DNA from: Hevea brasiliensis
Lineage: Eukaryota; Streptophyta; Magnoliopsida; Malpighiales; Euphorbiaceae
Direction: 5' to 3'
Assembly (NCBI RefSeq): GCF_030052815.1
Contig: NC_079509.1
Coordinates: forward strand, 44,758,750 to 44,822,749
DNA length: 64,000 bases
How positions within the stretch are numbered: position 1 is the stretch's first letter; each line of letters begins with the position of its first letter. Below the pieces are notes generated by a model. The model saw only the letters and a list, made by a program, of their open reading frames with translations, was not told the origin of the DNA and made no database searches. Positions 48,702-58,786 of the stretch are shown piece by piece. The position numbers were made by a program, and so were the translations under genes.

Positions 48702-49907
48702 TTAGATCGCCATGCATGCGTGGGTGGAATCTTTGTCTTTGAAGTTCAATCTAGTTCCTAGGGCTCTCTGAAGACTACCCCAGAATCTAGAAGTGAACCT
48801 AGGATCTCTGTCAGACACAATTGATACTGGCACTCCATGTAGTTTTACAATCTCATATATGTACAATCTAGCCAATCTTTCCAGGCTATAGTCCATCCGA
48901 ACTGGCAAAAAGTGAGCAGACTTGGTCAATCTGTCAACTATAACCCATACTGCATCATGACTACTCTGTGTCCTTGGAAGTCCTGTAACAAAATCCATAG
49001 TTATTCGTTCCCATTTCCACTGCATCGACAAAGGATGTAACAAACCAGCTGGAACTTGATGTTCTGCCTTTACTTGCTGACAAGTTAGGCATTTGGAAAC
49101 AAATTCAGCTATATCTCTCTTCATGCCCATCCACCAGTAATGCTCTTTCAGCCCTCTGTACATTTTAGTTCCACCAGGGTGCATAGCAAATGGAGACTCA
49201 TGTGCTTCCTTCATAATGATTTGTCTCAATTCCACATCACTAGGAACACACATTCTGCCCTGATGTAGCAATAAACCATCATCTCTCATAGAGAATTCAG
49301 GTTTCTTGCCCTGCTGGACTTCTTTCAGTAGCTTCTGATACTTTTCATCACTCTGAGCAGCCATTCTGATCTGATCAATCAACACTGGTTGTACATGCCA
49401 AGCAACTACTGTCTGTCCCTCATCATCAATCTCTAAACTGGCATGCTGTGCTTTCAATTCATATACCATGGATATGGGAGAAACTCTGAGATTTGCCATA
49501 GTCTTGCGACTTAAGGCGTCAGCCACTACATTTGCTTTCCCTAGCTGATAGTCTATTAAGCAATCATAATCTTTGATGAGTTCTAACCATCTCCTCTGCC
49601 TTAAATTCAATTCCTTCTGGGTGCCTAAGTACTTCAAGCTCTTGTGATCCGTGTAAATGTAGCATTTCTCTCCATACAAATAGTGTCTCCAGATCTTCAG
49701 AGCAAAAACAATAGCTGCTAGCTCCAGATCGTGTGTTGGGTAGTTCCTCTCATGCGGTTTCAGCTGGCGTGATGCATAAGCAATGACGTTCCGATCTTGC
49801 ATCAGTACACAGCCTAACCCATTGTGAGAAGCATCACTATAAACTGTGTATTCTTTACCCGGAGTAGGTAAAGTGAGAACTGGAGCTTCAGTTAAACACC
49901 TCTTCAA
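48702..49907 (-). CDS. G1 RNase H and integrase (401 codons, internal piece of pol)
   Basis: The largest open part of G1 pol. The N-terminus holds RNase [19 protein letters not shown] (residues about 20-38), [44 protein letters not shown]. Then the integrase zinc domain ([17 protein letters not shown] at about 245-285) and core ([20 protein letters not shown], the first two catalytic Asp). The frame ends at about 48702 in a damaged stretch just before the third acidic residue. The ATG is internal; in the live element this is part of one gag-pol polyprotein. A break at 49923 separates it from RT. Confidence 0.9.
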   Translation of the reverse strand: MKRCLTEAPVLTLPTPGKEYTVYSDASHNGLGCVLMQDRNVIAYASRQLKPHERNYPTHDLELAAIVFALKIWRHYLYGEKCYIYTDHKSLKYLGTQKELNLRQRRWLELIKDYDCLIDYQLGKANVVADALSRKTMANLRVSPISMVYELKAQHASLEIDDEGQTVVAWHVQPVLIDQIRMAAQSDEKYQKLLKEVQQGKKPEFSMRDDGLLLHQGRMCVPSDVELRQIIMKEAHESPFAMHPGGTKMYRGLKEHYWWMGMKRDIAEFVSKCLTCQQVKAEHQVPAGLLHPLSMQWKWERITMDFVTGLPRTQSSHDAVWVIVDRLTKSAHFLPVRMDYSLERLARLYIYEIVKLHGVPVSIVSDRDPRFTSRFWGSLQRALGTRLNFKDKDSTHACMAI

Positions 49908-49940
49908 CTCATCAAAACTTTGCTAACATTTATCTGTCCA

Positions 49941-50270
49941 CTAAAATTTTACATCTTTCCAAAGCAGTTTGGTCAGTGGAGAAGATAACATAGAAAATCC
50001 CTTCACAAACTGACGGTAATATCCAGCTAAACCCAGAAAACTGTGAATTTCTGTGATATTCCTGGGCGGCTTCCAATTAAGGATAGCTTCTACCTTGCTG
50101 GAATCTACCTTGATCCCTTCAGCTGACACAACATGTCCCAAAAAGGAGATTTCTTTCAGCTAAAATTCACACTTTGACAATTTGGCGTATAGCTGTTTCT
50201 CCCTTAAAGTCTGCAGTACAATCCGCAGATGTCTGTCATGCTCCTCTGCATTCCTCGAGTATATCAAAAT
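49941..50270 (-). pseudogene. G1 RT C-terminal part, left of G2
   Basis: 49941-50141 (66 codons: [47 protein letters not shown]) is the RT thumb and connection. Upstream to 50270 the reading is broken by a TAG-type stop at 50160 but continues to ILIYSR at the break. G2 is inserted inside the codons of the RT catalytic F-I-D-D motif; the other half starts at 62464. Confidence 0.85.
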
Positions 50271-53200
50271 TGTCACACCTTACCCCCTTGTAAGGCATAA
50301 CATGATCCCGTAGAATACCTAATGAACTACCGAACTTCACCTACCGATAACTCATTAAGTACCCTACAAGGGATTTTAAAACAATTTCCTTATCTTTGAC
50401 AAGTGGTGAGCATTTCTAATAAGTATTTAAAACATTTAGTTGAAATTAAAACTAATTAATATTTTTGGCCATTTTAGTTTTCCGCAAATCTTATAAAAAT
50501 TTTGACAGAGTTTCCTCTGTATTTTGAGAAAACCATTCTTCGAATACCTGTAAAAAGCACTTCTAAAAGTTTTTCTCAACTAATACTTCGGTTTCACAAT
50601 TAAACTCAATCAATTTCTCAAAATTCACAAGTTCAATAGTTCTCAAAATACTGTCAATCAATATCATTCATATTTCATTAAAAACAAAATAATTTATACA
50701 CAACCTTACAAATTTATATCAAAAGAAACACAAACTAAACCTTATTACAAACTTCATACAAATTTGTGTACAAGCTGCTCAAGACCCATTTTTACATGTC
50801 CATACATTTATGTGCAATATATACATCAAAAGGAATATTCTGATTAGGGTATAAATTATACAAGGCTTCAAGTGATGTCTTCACACACCTCGTGACTCGA
50901 TCTGCTGCTCTTCTAGTCTCTGTATCTGCGACAGCAATAAAAGCTATCGCTGAGTACTATGACTCAGTGGTGCACAATATACTAAAATAATCTTTATGCA
51001 AAACTTAAAGCACATTCATTCAAAATTTTGGCTAAACATGAAAATTAAATACAATCATGCATTGTAAGATTTTACATGTAAACCAAGTTCATTTCAAAGT
51101 ATCAAAACACATTTCATAAAACCCACAGTTAGATCACGCCATTCGAAACAAATAGAATCTCAATAGCCAGAGGCTGAAGAGAAATCACATGAATCTCAAT
51201 AGCCAGAGGCTAAAGAGAAATCATATCACAGGCTAGCTAGCTCAAATATATGGATATCCATTCACATCCTCTTCTACTGGCACACCTCAACACTTCTCCA
51301 GAGAAGGAATCAAAATTCGAAACTAATTACCCCCACTAGTCGTACTAGTGAGGTGTTCAAATATGTGGTCATGATACTGTGGTTTCAAAACTTATCTTAA
51401 CAATTTGCTAAACATTGTCTTTTCAAATATACATAATAACTTTCAACAATTTAGATCAAACATCATAAGAATGCCATAATCCAATATTTCATTTTATTCA
51501 AAACGATATGCAAAAGATAATTATAAAAGTATATGTTGTGCACAAACCTCAAACGAGTCGCCTGTTGGCCTTGACTCGACTCCTCGGGTTCTGTCCCGGT
51601 ATTCTTTTCTACTGAAACATGAAATTTTCCAATGTTTCAGTACTAAAACTTAAAATAAATCCAAAATAAACTTAACTTCACATTTACCTAGCTCTAACGT
51701 GTTAAATTCGACGTTCTCGAAATTTTGTGTTTCGGGTTACTATTCACTGCACTATTCAAGTCAAATTATTGACTTTCTAAGGCTTAATGGGTATGGGAAC
51801 TCTAACTTCACCCACATACCACATTTTGGTCACCAAACTTGTTGGTTTTGGTCATTTGTTTAAAGCTTAGGTCATTTTGGCAAAATTGCCAATTTTCGGT
51901 TTTGGTTCTCCGAAGTTGCACTGTTCCATTGGTCGATCTACTGTTGGAATTTGACAAAAATTTCTTCATAGAAAATGTTCCTTATTGTCTTAAGTGTATT
52001 CTCATTTTTGGATCACCTCAATCGGAGTTTTGTAGCTCAAGTTATGGCCAAAATAAGTTTCTTTGTTCGTGTCTTTATTCATCTTGAGATTTTGGTCTTG
52101 TGATTTTTAGTCCAATTTTGGTCAATAATTTAATCAAGTTAAGTTCATAATTTGGTCTCACTTTCTTCATATGAAATGTTGTACTATGTCTTAGGTATCC
52201 ATCGGTTCAAGAATCGCCTAAATCCGAGTTTTCTAGAGGGAGTTATAGCCATCCAAACATTGCTGCTCAAATGGAAATTCTGGAAATCTCGATCAGATAA
52301 ATTTCACTTTGCTCAATGATTTAATTAGGTTAATGACATAATTTGGATTGGTGTCCTTCATGAAAGTTTTATATCTATATCTTATCTAATTACGGTTAAA
52401 ATTTCAGGTCAATTTGATCTACCTAGCTCGAGTTATGACCAAATGAACAGTTGTTCATTTGGTCAGTTTGGTGCAGTGGTAGCCTGCTATCAACTCACTT
52501 TGGTCAATTGTTTCACCAAGTTTTGGTCAGTTTTTGGCCATGGTTCCTTAATGAAAATTGTGCTCTTTTATGTCTATTTTCATCTCCAATTGGTGGCATA
52601 TCAATTGGACTTGTAAAATTTGAGTTTTGGTCCTTCAAAGTGGGTTTGGTCATGCTGCCAGCAGCATGACCATTGACCTACGAATTTGGTTTAATTTCCT
52701 ACCATTCCCACACAACTTATTTGGTCATTATTGACCATTTTTCAGTCCACAATTGGTCAAAGATATCATTTATGCATTTCTCCAAAATTTTGCCTCAAAA
52801 CCCTAACATTCAAACCCTAGCTCTTCCATCTCATGCATTAAGTCACAACTAGTGCACCTAACCTTAACCATTCAACTAATCAAAGCTTTTAAACTCATTC
52901 TAATGCATCAAATTCATGTAAATCATACTCCTCTCAAGCTGCCATAATTTCAGTTTGGTCCTTCTCCCATGTTTGTTTCATTTAAATCAAGTTCTAAGAT
53001 CACTTAATTACCTAAACATGGATTTGAATGGATAATTAAAGAGTTTAGCATACTAACCTCAATTTAAATGCCAAGCCTTCAATTGTTCTCTTTCTTTCCT
53101 CTTTCTTTCTTGTGCTTAAGTTGATATTAAAGGTTCTAGTGAGGTATTTAAGGAAGTTAAGAAGGTTGAGTGAAGAAAATTTAGCTTAAATGTAAGCTTA

Positions 53201-53946
53201 AATGAAGAACCATTCATGGAGGATTTTGGGGAAAATGGGGTGGCAAAGAGAGAGGTGAAGAAGAAGAAAATCCTAATTTTTTTTTTTGTTTTCCTTTACA
53301 CGTTTTTGCTTATGGAAGACCCCTAAATCCAAATTAATTAATTCAATTTATTAATTTAGTTATGACATCATGCATGATGTCATAACTTTTGACTTTTCCA
53401 ACCTCTTTCCTTTTCTCTTTTTTTTTTATTTTCTTTTTATTAGTTCTTTAATTTAATTATCGATTCCAAAATTTTCTTTTCTCCGATTTTATTTGACAGT
53501 TAGGTCAGGAGTCAGCTCTCGGGGTCAATTGACCAAATTGCCCCTCGCCGGTTCATCCCGGTTTGCAAATAATCCAATATTTCTTCCGGCTCCCTGATCT
53601 AATTATTTGACTAACTTAACAGCTCTTTTTCATGATTTTCTCTTTTCCACTGTGTTCATAAGGGTCCTAAGGACCGCAGCGTCACTTTTTACGGTTCGAA
53701 ATTTGAGTTTAAAATGACTTCGCAGTCGTTCCCGAGAAGGTCACTCATCGCTGTGACTCTCGGCTCGTTTAACCTCTTATGTTCTGTTTTTCTTATCTAT
53801 AGTTAACTAATTAAACATTACTAATTATTTGTATTTATGGCTTCTCAAGTTGTCTTAAGTGTGGCCCTAATCCCAATAATTGTCCGGACCGACACCGGTC
53901 ACCGGAACAGTGAAATATACCAGGCTATACCAATAGGGGTGTTACA
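50271..53946 (-). repeat. G2 3' LTR (3,676 bp)
   Basis: In LTR sense it runs from TGTAACACCCCTATTGG (53946) to GGTAAGGTGTGACA (50271). Differences from the 5' LTR are few but clustered, e.g. 50862-50910 and 52286-52296. The first ~65 bp match the array LTRs closely (CTATTGG(T/C)ATAGCCTGGTATATTT). Confidence 0.95.
53358..53387. promoter_or_regulatory. Perfect 30-bp palindrome in G2 3' LTR
   Basis: AGTTA-TGACATCATGCATGATGTCA-TAACT reads the same on both strands. Identical copy in the 5' LTR at 61876-61905. Located upstream of the presumed transcript start region of the LTR. Confidence 0.6.
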
Positions 53947-53961
53947 ATTCTCCCCCCCTTA
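53947..53961 (-). other. G2 polypurine tract
   Basis: Minus strand AAGGGGGGGAGAAT directly before TGTAACACCCC. The same tract as in the array units. Confidence 0.9.
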
Positions 53962-53992
53962 AATAAATTTCGTCTCGAAATTTTACCTGGTA

Positions 53993-54749
53993 TCAATCTC
54001 TGAACAGCTGTGGATGTTGTCTCCTCATGTCCTCTCGTTCCCAAGTAGCTTCTTGGCCCGAATGATGGTTCCACAGCACTTTTACCAACGGTATCTGCTT
54101 ATTCCGTAGCTGCTTCACCTCATAAGCCAGAATTTGTATGGGCTCTTCTTCATATGTGAAGTCTGGATTCACTTTCTATTTCTTCTACTGGTAGTACATG
54201 AGATGGGTCTGATCGATACCTCCTCAACATAGACACATGGAAGACATTATGTATCTTCTCCAACTCTGGAGGTAGTGCCAACCGATATGCCAAAGGAACC
54301 ACTCTTTCCAGAAACTCATATGGCCCGATAAAACGAGGACTTAGTTTCCCCTTTCGGCCGAATCTCATAATCTTCTTCCAAGGAGAAACCTTGAGGAAAA
54401 CTTTCTCACCCACTGCATACTCAATATCCCTTGTTTTCATATCAATGTAGGACTTCTGACGGTCTGATGCAGTCTTAAGTCGATCTCGGATCACCCTGAT
54501 TTTCTCTTCAGTCTGTTGAACAATTTCGGGTCCAATCATTTTTCTTTCACCCACGTCATCCCAACACAACGGGGTTCTACATTTCCTGCCATACAAAGCT
54601 TCATATGGAGGCATCCCAATGCTTGATTGGTAGCTGCTGTTGTAAGCAAACTCAATCAAAGGCAAGTGTGTATCCCAACTACCCTCGAACTCAATCACAC
54701 AAGCCCGTAGCATGTCCTCCAAGATCTGAATTACCCTCTCGGTGGCCAT
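53993..54749 (-). pseudogene. G2 integrase C-terminus and chromodomain-like tail
   Basis: 54150-54749 (199 codons) begins with the Glu-containing segment [28 protein letters not shown] and continues through the GPY-type module (GEKVFLKVSPWKKIMRFG, GKLSPRFIGPYEFLERV, PPELEKIHNVFHVSMLRRY). An indel near 54170 shifts the frame, after which QLRNKQIPLVKVLWNHHSGQEATWERE is readable at 54010-54110. This is the best preserved chromodomain-like tail here. It ends with a TGA near 53993. In chromoviruses this tail helps choose the integration site. Confidence 0.88.
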
Positions 54750-55264
54750 GCATGCGTGGGTGGAATGCGATCGAAGTTCAATCTAGTTCCTAGGGCTCTC
54801 TGAAGACTACCCCAGAATCTAGAAGTGAACCTAGGATCTCTGTCTGACACGATGGATACTGGCACTCCATGTAGTCTCACAATCTCATCAATGTATAACT
54901 TGGCCAATCTTTCTAAACTATAGTCCATTCGAACTGGCAGAAAATGAGCAGATTTAGTCAGCCTGTCAATAATGACCCAAACTGCATCACGACTCTTCTG
55001 TGTCCTCGGAAGTCCCATCACAAAATCCATCGTTATTCTCTCCCATTTCCATTCTGGCACTGGTAGTGGATGTAACAACCCAGCGGGTACTTGATGCTCT
55101 GCCTTTACTTGCTGACAAGTTAGGCATTTAGAAATAAACTCTGCTACATCTCTTTTCATACCCATCCACCAGTAATGCTCCTTTAGCCCTTTATACATTT
55201 TTGTGCCACCAGGGTGCATGGCAAAAGGAGACTCATGTGCTTCCTTCAAAATGATCTTCCTCAA
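54731..55264 (-). CDS. G2 integrase zinc domain and core (177 codons)
   Basis: Residues His10, His17, Cys47, Cys50 form the H-H-C-C zinc domain ([24 protein letters not shown]). The core has Asp80 ([10 protein letters not shown]) and Asp141 ([10 protein letters not shown]). The open frame runs off at about 54731-54780, in the stretch that should contain FHPQTDGQSE. There the minus strand reads TTCGATCGCATTCCACCCAC and then GCATGCATGG, so the conserved Gln-Thr-Asp is replaced and the frame shifts; the Glu is regained in the next open frame. Integrates cDNA in the family. Confidence 0.9.
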   Translation of the reverse strand: MRKIILKEAHESPFAMHPGGTKMYKGLKEHYWWMGMKRDVAEFISKCLTCQQVKAEHQVPAGLLHPLPVPEWKWERITMDFVMGLPRTQKSRDAVWVIIDRLTKSAHFLPVRMDYSLERLAKLYIDEIVRLHGVPVSIVSDRDPRFTSRFWGSLQRALGTRLNFDRIPPTHAWPPRG

Positions 55265-55462
55265 TTCAACATCATTAGGAACACATATTACGCCTGGTGT
55301 AGCAATGAGACCATCATCTCGATTGAGAATTACGGTTTCTTACCTGTGGACTTCTTCCAACAAACTCGATACTTCGATCATTACGAGCGACCATTCTAAT
55401 CTGATCAATCAACACTAGCTGTACATGCCATGCAACTGCTGTCTGCCCATCATCATTAATCT

Positions 55463-57025
55463 CTAAGCTGGCTGTAATGATCTCAACTCATGTACTAAAG
55501 ACAAAGGAGTAACTTGTAGACTTGCCATAGTCTTGCGACTTAGGGCGTCAGCCACAACATTAGCTTTCCCTAGCTGATAGTCTATCAGACAATCATAGTC
55601 TTTTATCAACTCTAACCATCTCCTCTGTCTCAAATTCAACTCTTTCTGGGTGCCCAAATACTTCAAACTCTTATGATCTGTATAGATGTAACACTTTTCC
55701 CCATACAAATAGTGTCTCCAGATCTTAAGAGCAAACACAATAGCTGCAAGCTCCAAATCATGTGTTGGATAATTCATCTCATGCGGTTTTAGCTGACGTG
55801 ATGCATAGGCAATGACATTTCGATTTTGCATCAATACACAGCCTAACCCATTGTGAGAAGCATCACTGTAAACGGTGTATTCTTTACCCGGTGTAAGTAA
55901 AGTCAGGATTGGAGCTTCAGTCAAACATCTCTTCAATTCATCAAAACTTTGCTGGCATTTGTCCGTCCACTGAAATTTCACATCCTTTCTAAGCAACTTG
56001 GTCAATGGAGATGCCAACATGGAGAATCCCTTCACAAATCTACGGTAGTATCCAGCTAAACCCAGAAAACTGCGAATTTCTGTGACATTTCTGGGTGGCC
56101 TCCAATTAAGGACAGCTTCAATCTTGCTTGGATCTACCTTAATACCCTCTTCTGATACTACATGCCCCAAGAAAGATATTTCCCTCAGCCAAAATTCACA
56201 TTTCGACAATTTAGCATATAGCTGTTTCTCCCTCAAAGTTTGCAGTACAATTCGCAGATGTCTATCATGCTCTTCTACATTCCTCGAATAGACCAATATA
56301 TCATCAATAAATACCACAACAAACTGGTCGAGGTATGGTCTAAAGAAAGTGTTCATCAGATCCATAAAAGCAGCCGGAGCATTAGTTAACCCGAATGGCA
56401 TGACTAGGAATTCATAATGGCCATAGCGGGTTCTGAAAGCAGTTTTAGGAATACTCTGCTCTTGTACTTTCAGCTGATAATAACCTGATCTCAGGTCAAT
56501 TTTGGAGAACACAGCTGCACCCCTCAACTGATCAAACAAGTCATCAATGCGGGGCAATGGATATCTGTTCTTTATAGTCACCTTATTCAACTGTCGATAA
56601 TCAATGCATAACCGGAGAGTGCCATCCTTCTTCTTTACAAACAACACTGGCGCTCCCCAAGGTGACACACTAGGGCGGATAAAGCCCTTGTCAAGCAATT
56701 CTTGCAATTGTACCTTCAACTCTTTTAATTCTGCAGGTGCCATTCTATATGGCGTTATGGAGATTGGATCCACACCAGGCATAACATCAATTTCAAACTG
56801 CACCTCTCTTTCTGGAGGTAATCCTGGCAATTCATCAGGAAATACATCCGGAAAATCACATACAGTAGGGATGTCCCTTAGTGTTGGACTCCCCACTTGG
56901 GTGTCTATAACATGTGCTAAGTATGCTTCACACCCCTTTCTGATCATTCTTCTGGCTAGTGCAGCCGAAATGATGTTTGATGGCAGTAAATGCCTCTCCC
57001 CGTGTATTACCACATCACCGTACAA
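55463..57025 (-). CDS. G2 reverse transcriptase and RNase H (520 codons)
   Basis: Starts in the protease C-terminus and linker ([35 protein letters not shown]). [53 protein letters not shown] (first catalytic Asp), [10 protein letters not shown], and [14 protein letters not shown] with F-I-D-D at about residues 238-241. RNase H follows: [45 protein letters not shown]. All catalytic residues are present. The frame breaks at about 55463, before integrase, in a region of many small indels (55290-55462). The internal ATG is not the polyprotein start. Confidence 0.94.
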   Translation of the reverse strand: MYGDVVIHGERHLLPSNIISAALARRMIRKGCEAYLAHVIDTQVGSPTLRDIPTVCDFPDVFPDELPGLPPEREVQFEIDVMPGVDPISITPYRMAPAELKELKVQLQELLDKGFIRPSVSPWGAPVLFVKKKDGTLRLCIDYRQLNKVTIKNRYPLPRIDDLFDQLRGAAVFSKIDLRSGYYQLKVQEQSIPKTAFRTRYGHYEFLVMPFGLTNAPAAFMDLMNTFFRPYLDQFVVVFIDDILVYSRNVEEHDRHLRIVLQTLREKQLYAKLSKCEFWLREISFLGHVVSEEGIKVDPSKIEAVLNWRPPRNVTEIRSFLGLAGYYRRFVKGFSMLASPLTKLLRKDVKFQWTDKCQQSFDELKRCLTEAPILTLLTPGKEYTVYSDASHNGLGCVLMQNRNVIAYASRQLKPHEMNYPTHDLELAAIVFALKIWRHYLYGEKCYIYTDHKSLKYLGTQKELNLRQRRWLELIKDYDCLIDYQLGKANVVADALSRKTMASLQVTPLSLVHELRSLQPA

Positions 57026-57396
57026 AGGGAGACCAAAAGTGACTGTCTTGATCTCTGATCAATCATGGCATGATGCCTGGCTAACCAATCCATGCCCAAG
57101 ATGATATCATACTCTCTGAAGGGCATTTCAATCAAGTCTAACGGGAAAACATGTCCTTGGATCACCAAAGGACAGTCTCTATAAATTCTGTTGACCCGGA
57201 CTTCTTGTCCTAACGGACTAGTTACTAGCACTTCAAAACCCATTTGCACAAATGGAACAGTAAGTGAACTGACTATGCTAGTACTAACATATGAATGGGT
57301 TGAACCCGGATCAAACAATACAAATACATCTTGACCAGAGATAGAGAATGTACCAGCTACCACATCAGAAGTTTCAGCCTCTTCACGTTGTCTCAT
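57007..57396 (-). CDS. G2 protease (129 codons)
   Basis: [19 protein letters not shown] leads into [15 protein letters not shown], the retropepsin active site, then [21 protein letters not shown] and [19 protein letters not shown] frameshift at about 57045-57055 (plus-strand TTGATCTCTGATC where G1 has TTCAGCCTACAGTC) separates it from RT. The first segment is the counterpart of TMRKRDEDET in the gag-only array, which stops just before the active site. Confidence 0.9.
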   Translation of the reverse strand: MRQREEAETSDVVAGTFSISGQDVFVLFDPGSTHSYVSTSIVSSLTVPFVQMGFEVLVTSPLGQEVRVNRIYRDCPLVIQGHVFPLDLIEMPFREYDIILGMDWLARHHAMIDQRSRQSLLVSLCTVMW

Positions 57397-57720
57397 TGCG
57401 TAGATTCTTGTTGAAGCACTTCCTTGTCCTGACTGACCAATTGTGCCCTGACTGCCTGAAGCAGTGCCTCTACCTCTGCCTCTTCCTCTACCAACAGACT
57501 GTGAACCTCTGGGAGCAGGACTCTGAATAGATCCCTCGGCAGTAGTAGGAGTTGGACATATCTCGGAGCACTAGTACAGTCTCTTGCTAAATGACCCTTG
57601 CCTCCGCAGTTAAAACAGGCTCCAGTGGCCAAATAACACTCCCCCCCATGAATCTTGCCACAAGTCTCACAGGGGCGGTGTGAACCCACAGCAGTGCTGG
57701 CGGACCTAGGGGTTTCTGTC
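57393..57720 (-). pseudogene. gag: G2 gag zinc-knuckle region
   Basis: CETC-GKIH-GGEC and CFNC-GGKGH-LARDC at 57590-57675 form the two-part nucleocapsid knuckle (RNA binding and packaging in the family). The frame of 57393-57689 then drifts into a shadow reading; the true linker (Arg/Gly-rich, 57470-57500) lies in another frame. The frame is broken towards the gag core. Confidence 0.83.
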
Positions 57721-57789
57721 GGGAAATTCTGCCTCTACTAAATCTTCCACCCCGGCCCCTGCTGGGTCCACTAAACTTCTTTCTCTTTC

Positions 57790-58640
57790 CAGAGGTAGCA
57801 CCAGAACTCTATTCAACTGATTTTTCCCCCTTGTCTTTTTCTGATTTCTCTTGTGAACCCTTCCTCACTGCCCCTTCTGATTCTATCCTTTCTAATTCCA
57901 AGGCTTGTGAGATCAATTCAAAGAAAATTCGATGTCTGAAACCCACAACTTGCATTCTCGCACTCGCCTTAGCCCTGACTCAAACCTCTTGCATCTATCT
58001 CTGGTGGTGGAGACTAAGCTTCCAAAGATAGTGGCTTAGCCTTGAGAAATCTCTTTCATACTGCTACTGATTCGGTTCCCTTGTTTCAAACTCAAAAATT
58101 CTTGCGCTTCGATCAACATATGCATCCGGGATGTATTTGCTCAACTCTCTCGATGAAGTCATCCTGTGTCAAGATCGTGGTTCACCAAGCCGTGGGGATG
58201 GTCTTCCACCAATCATACGTGTCCCCTTGCAGTAGCGACACAGAATATTCCAACTTCAGCTCATCTTAGCAGTGCAGTTTCTTAAACACTCTGTCCATTC
58301 TTTCAAGCCATTGCTCTGCCTCTAAAGGGTCCACTGTACCCTTAAATTCTGCAGCCCCATACTTTAGCAATTTATCAAACTGTCTGGCTGGAGGCAGTGG
58401 TTGTGCCACAGGTGGTTGGGGTGGAGCTTGGCGAGCATACCCCGACCATTTGTTGAAACATCGCGACCATCTGCAGGCGAATCGCGAGGAATCGCGGCAT
58501 TTGTGGGTGGTCTTTGTGACCACCGACATTACGCAAAGTCGGGCTTCCTTGTGCCTCGGCTTCAGCATCGCTCAACTGAGCGATCCCCTTCTTCCATTTC
58601 AGACTGACGTTAGGGTATCTCCTGAACAAGTAACACATAG
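57790..58640 (-). pseudogene. gag: G2 gag core, heavily indel-broken
   Basis: On the minus strand 58266-58568 (100 codons) gives the Pro/Gln-rich N-terminal part and YGAAEFKGTVDPLEAEQWLERMDRVFKKLHC. 58375-58638 overlaps in another frame with the likely N-terminus (MFQQM). The core continues at 57850-58260 (YSVSLLQGDT, WWKTI, RDRCKRFES, ISQALELERIESEGAVKE) but changes frame repeatedly. Many differences from the array gag are at CAG or CTG positions replaced by CGA or CG. Unlike pol of the same element it has no long open stretch. Confidence 0.8.
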
Positions 58641-58766
58641 AGATTTCCCTCCGTTAGTTCATATTTATGATGTAATGCACTGTATGTAACACTTATGGAC
58701 ATTGAGCAGTTGTACTTAACAAAGAAAAGACACAAATTCATAAATTAAAACATTCTTCAAAAACTT

Positions 58767-58778
58767 GCTCTGATACCA
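58767..58778 (-). other. G2 primer binding site (tRNA-iMet)
   Basis: Minus strand TGGTATCAGAGC, eight bases (TGTTTTAG) from the 5' LTR end at 58787. Same spacer as in the array. Confidence 0.92.
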
Positions 58779-58786
58779 CTAAAACA

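Larger units (their letters stand above)
44229..50270 (-). mobile_element. G1: Ty3/gypsy chromovirus-like element, 3' part
   Basis: Minus-strand element inserted in C2 at 44228/44229 (left flank AATAG, partner outside the window). Visible here are the 3' LTR, polypurine tract, integrase, RNase H and part of RT. It is interrupted in RT by G2 and continues at 62464-64000 with RT, protease and gag. G1 and G2 pol are close relatives with the same domain order. Confidence 0.92.
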
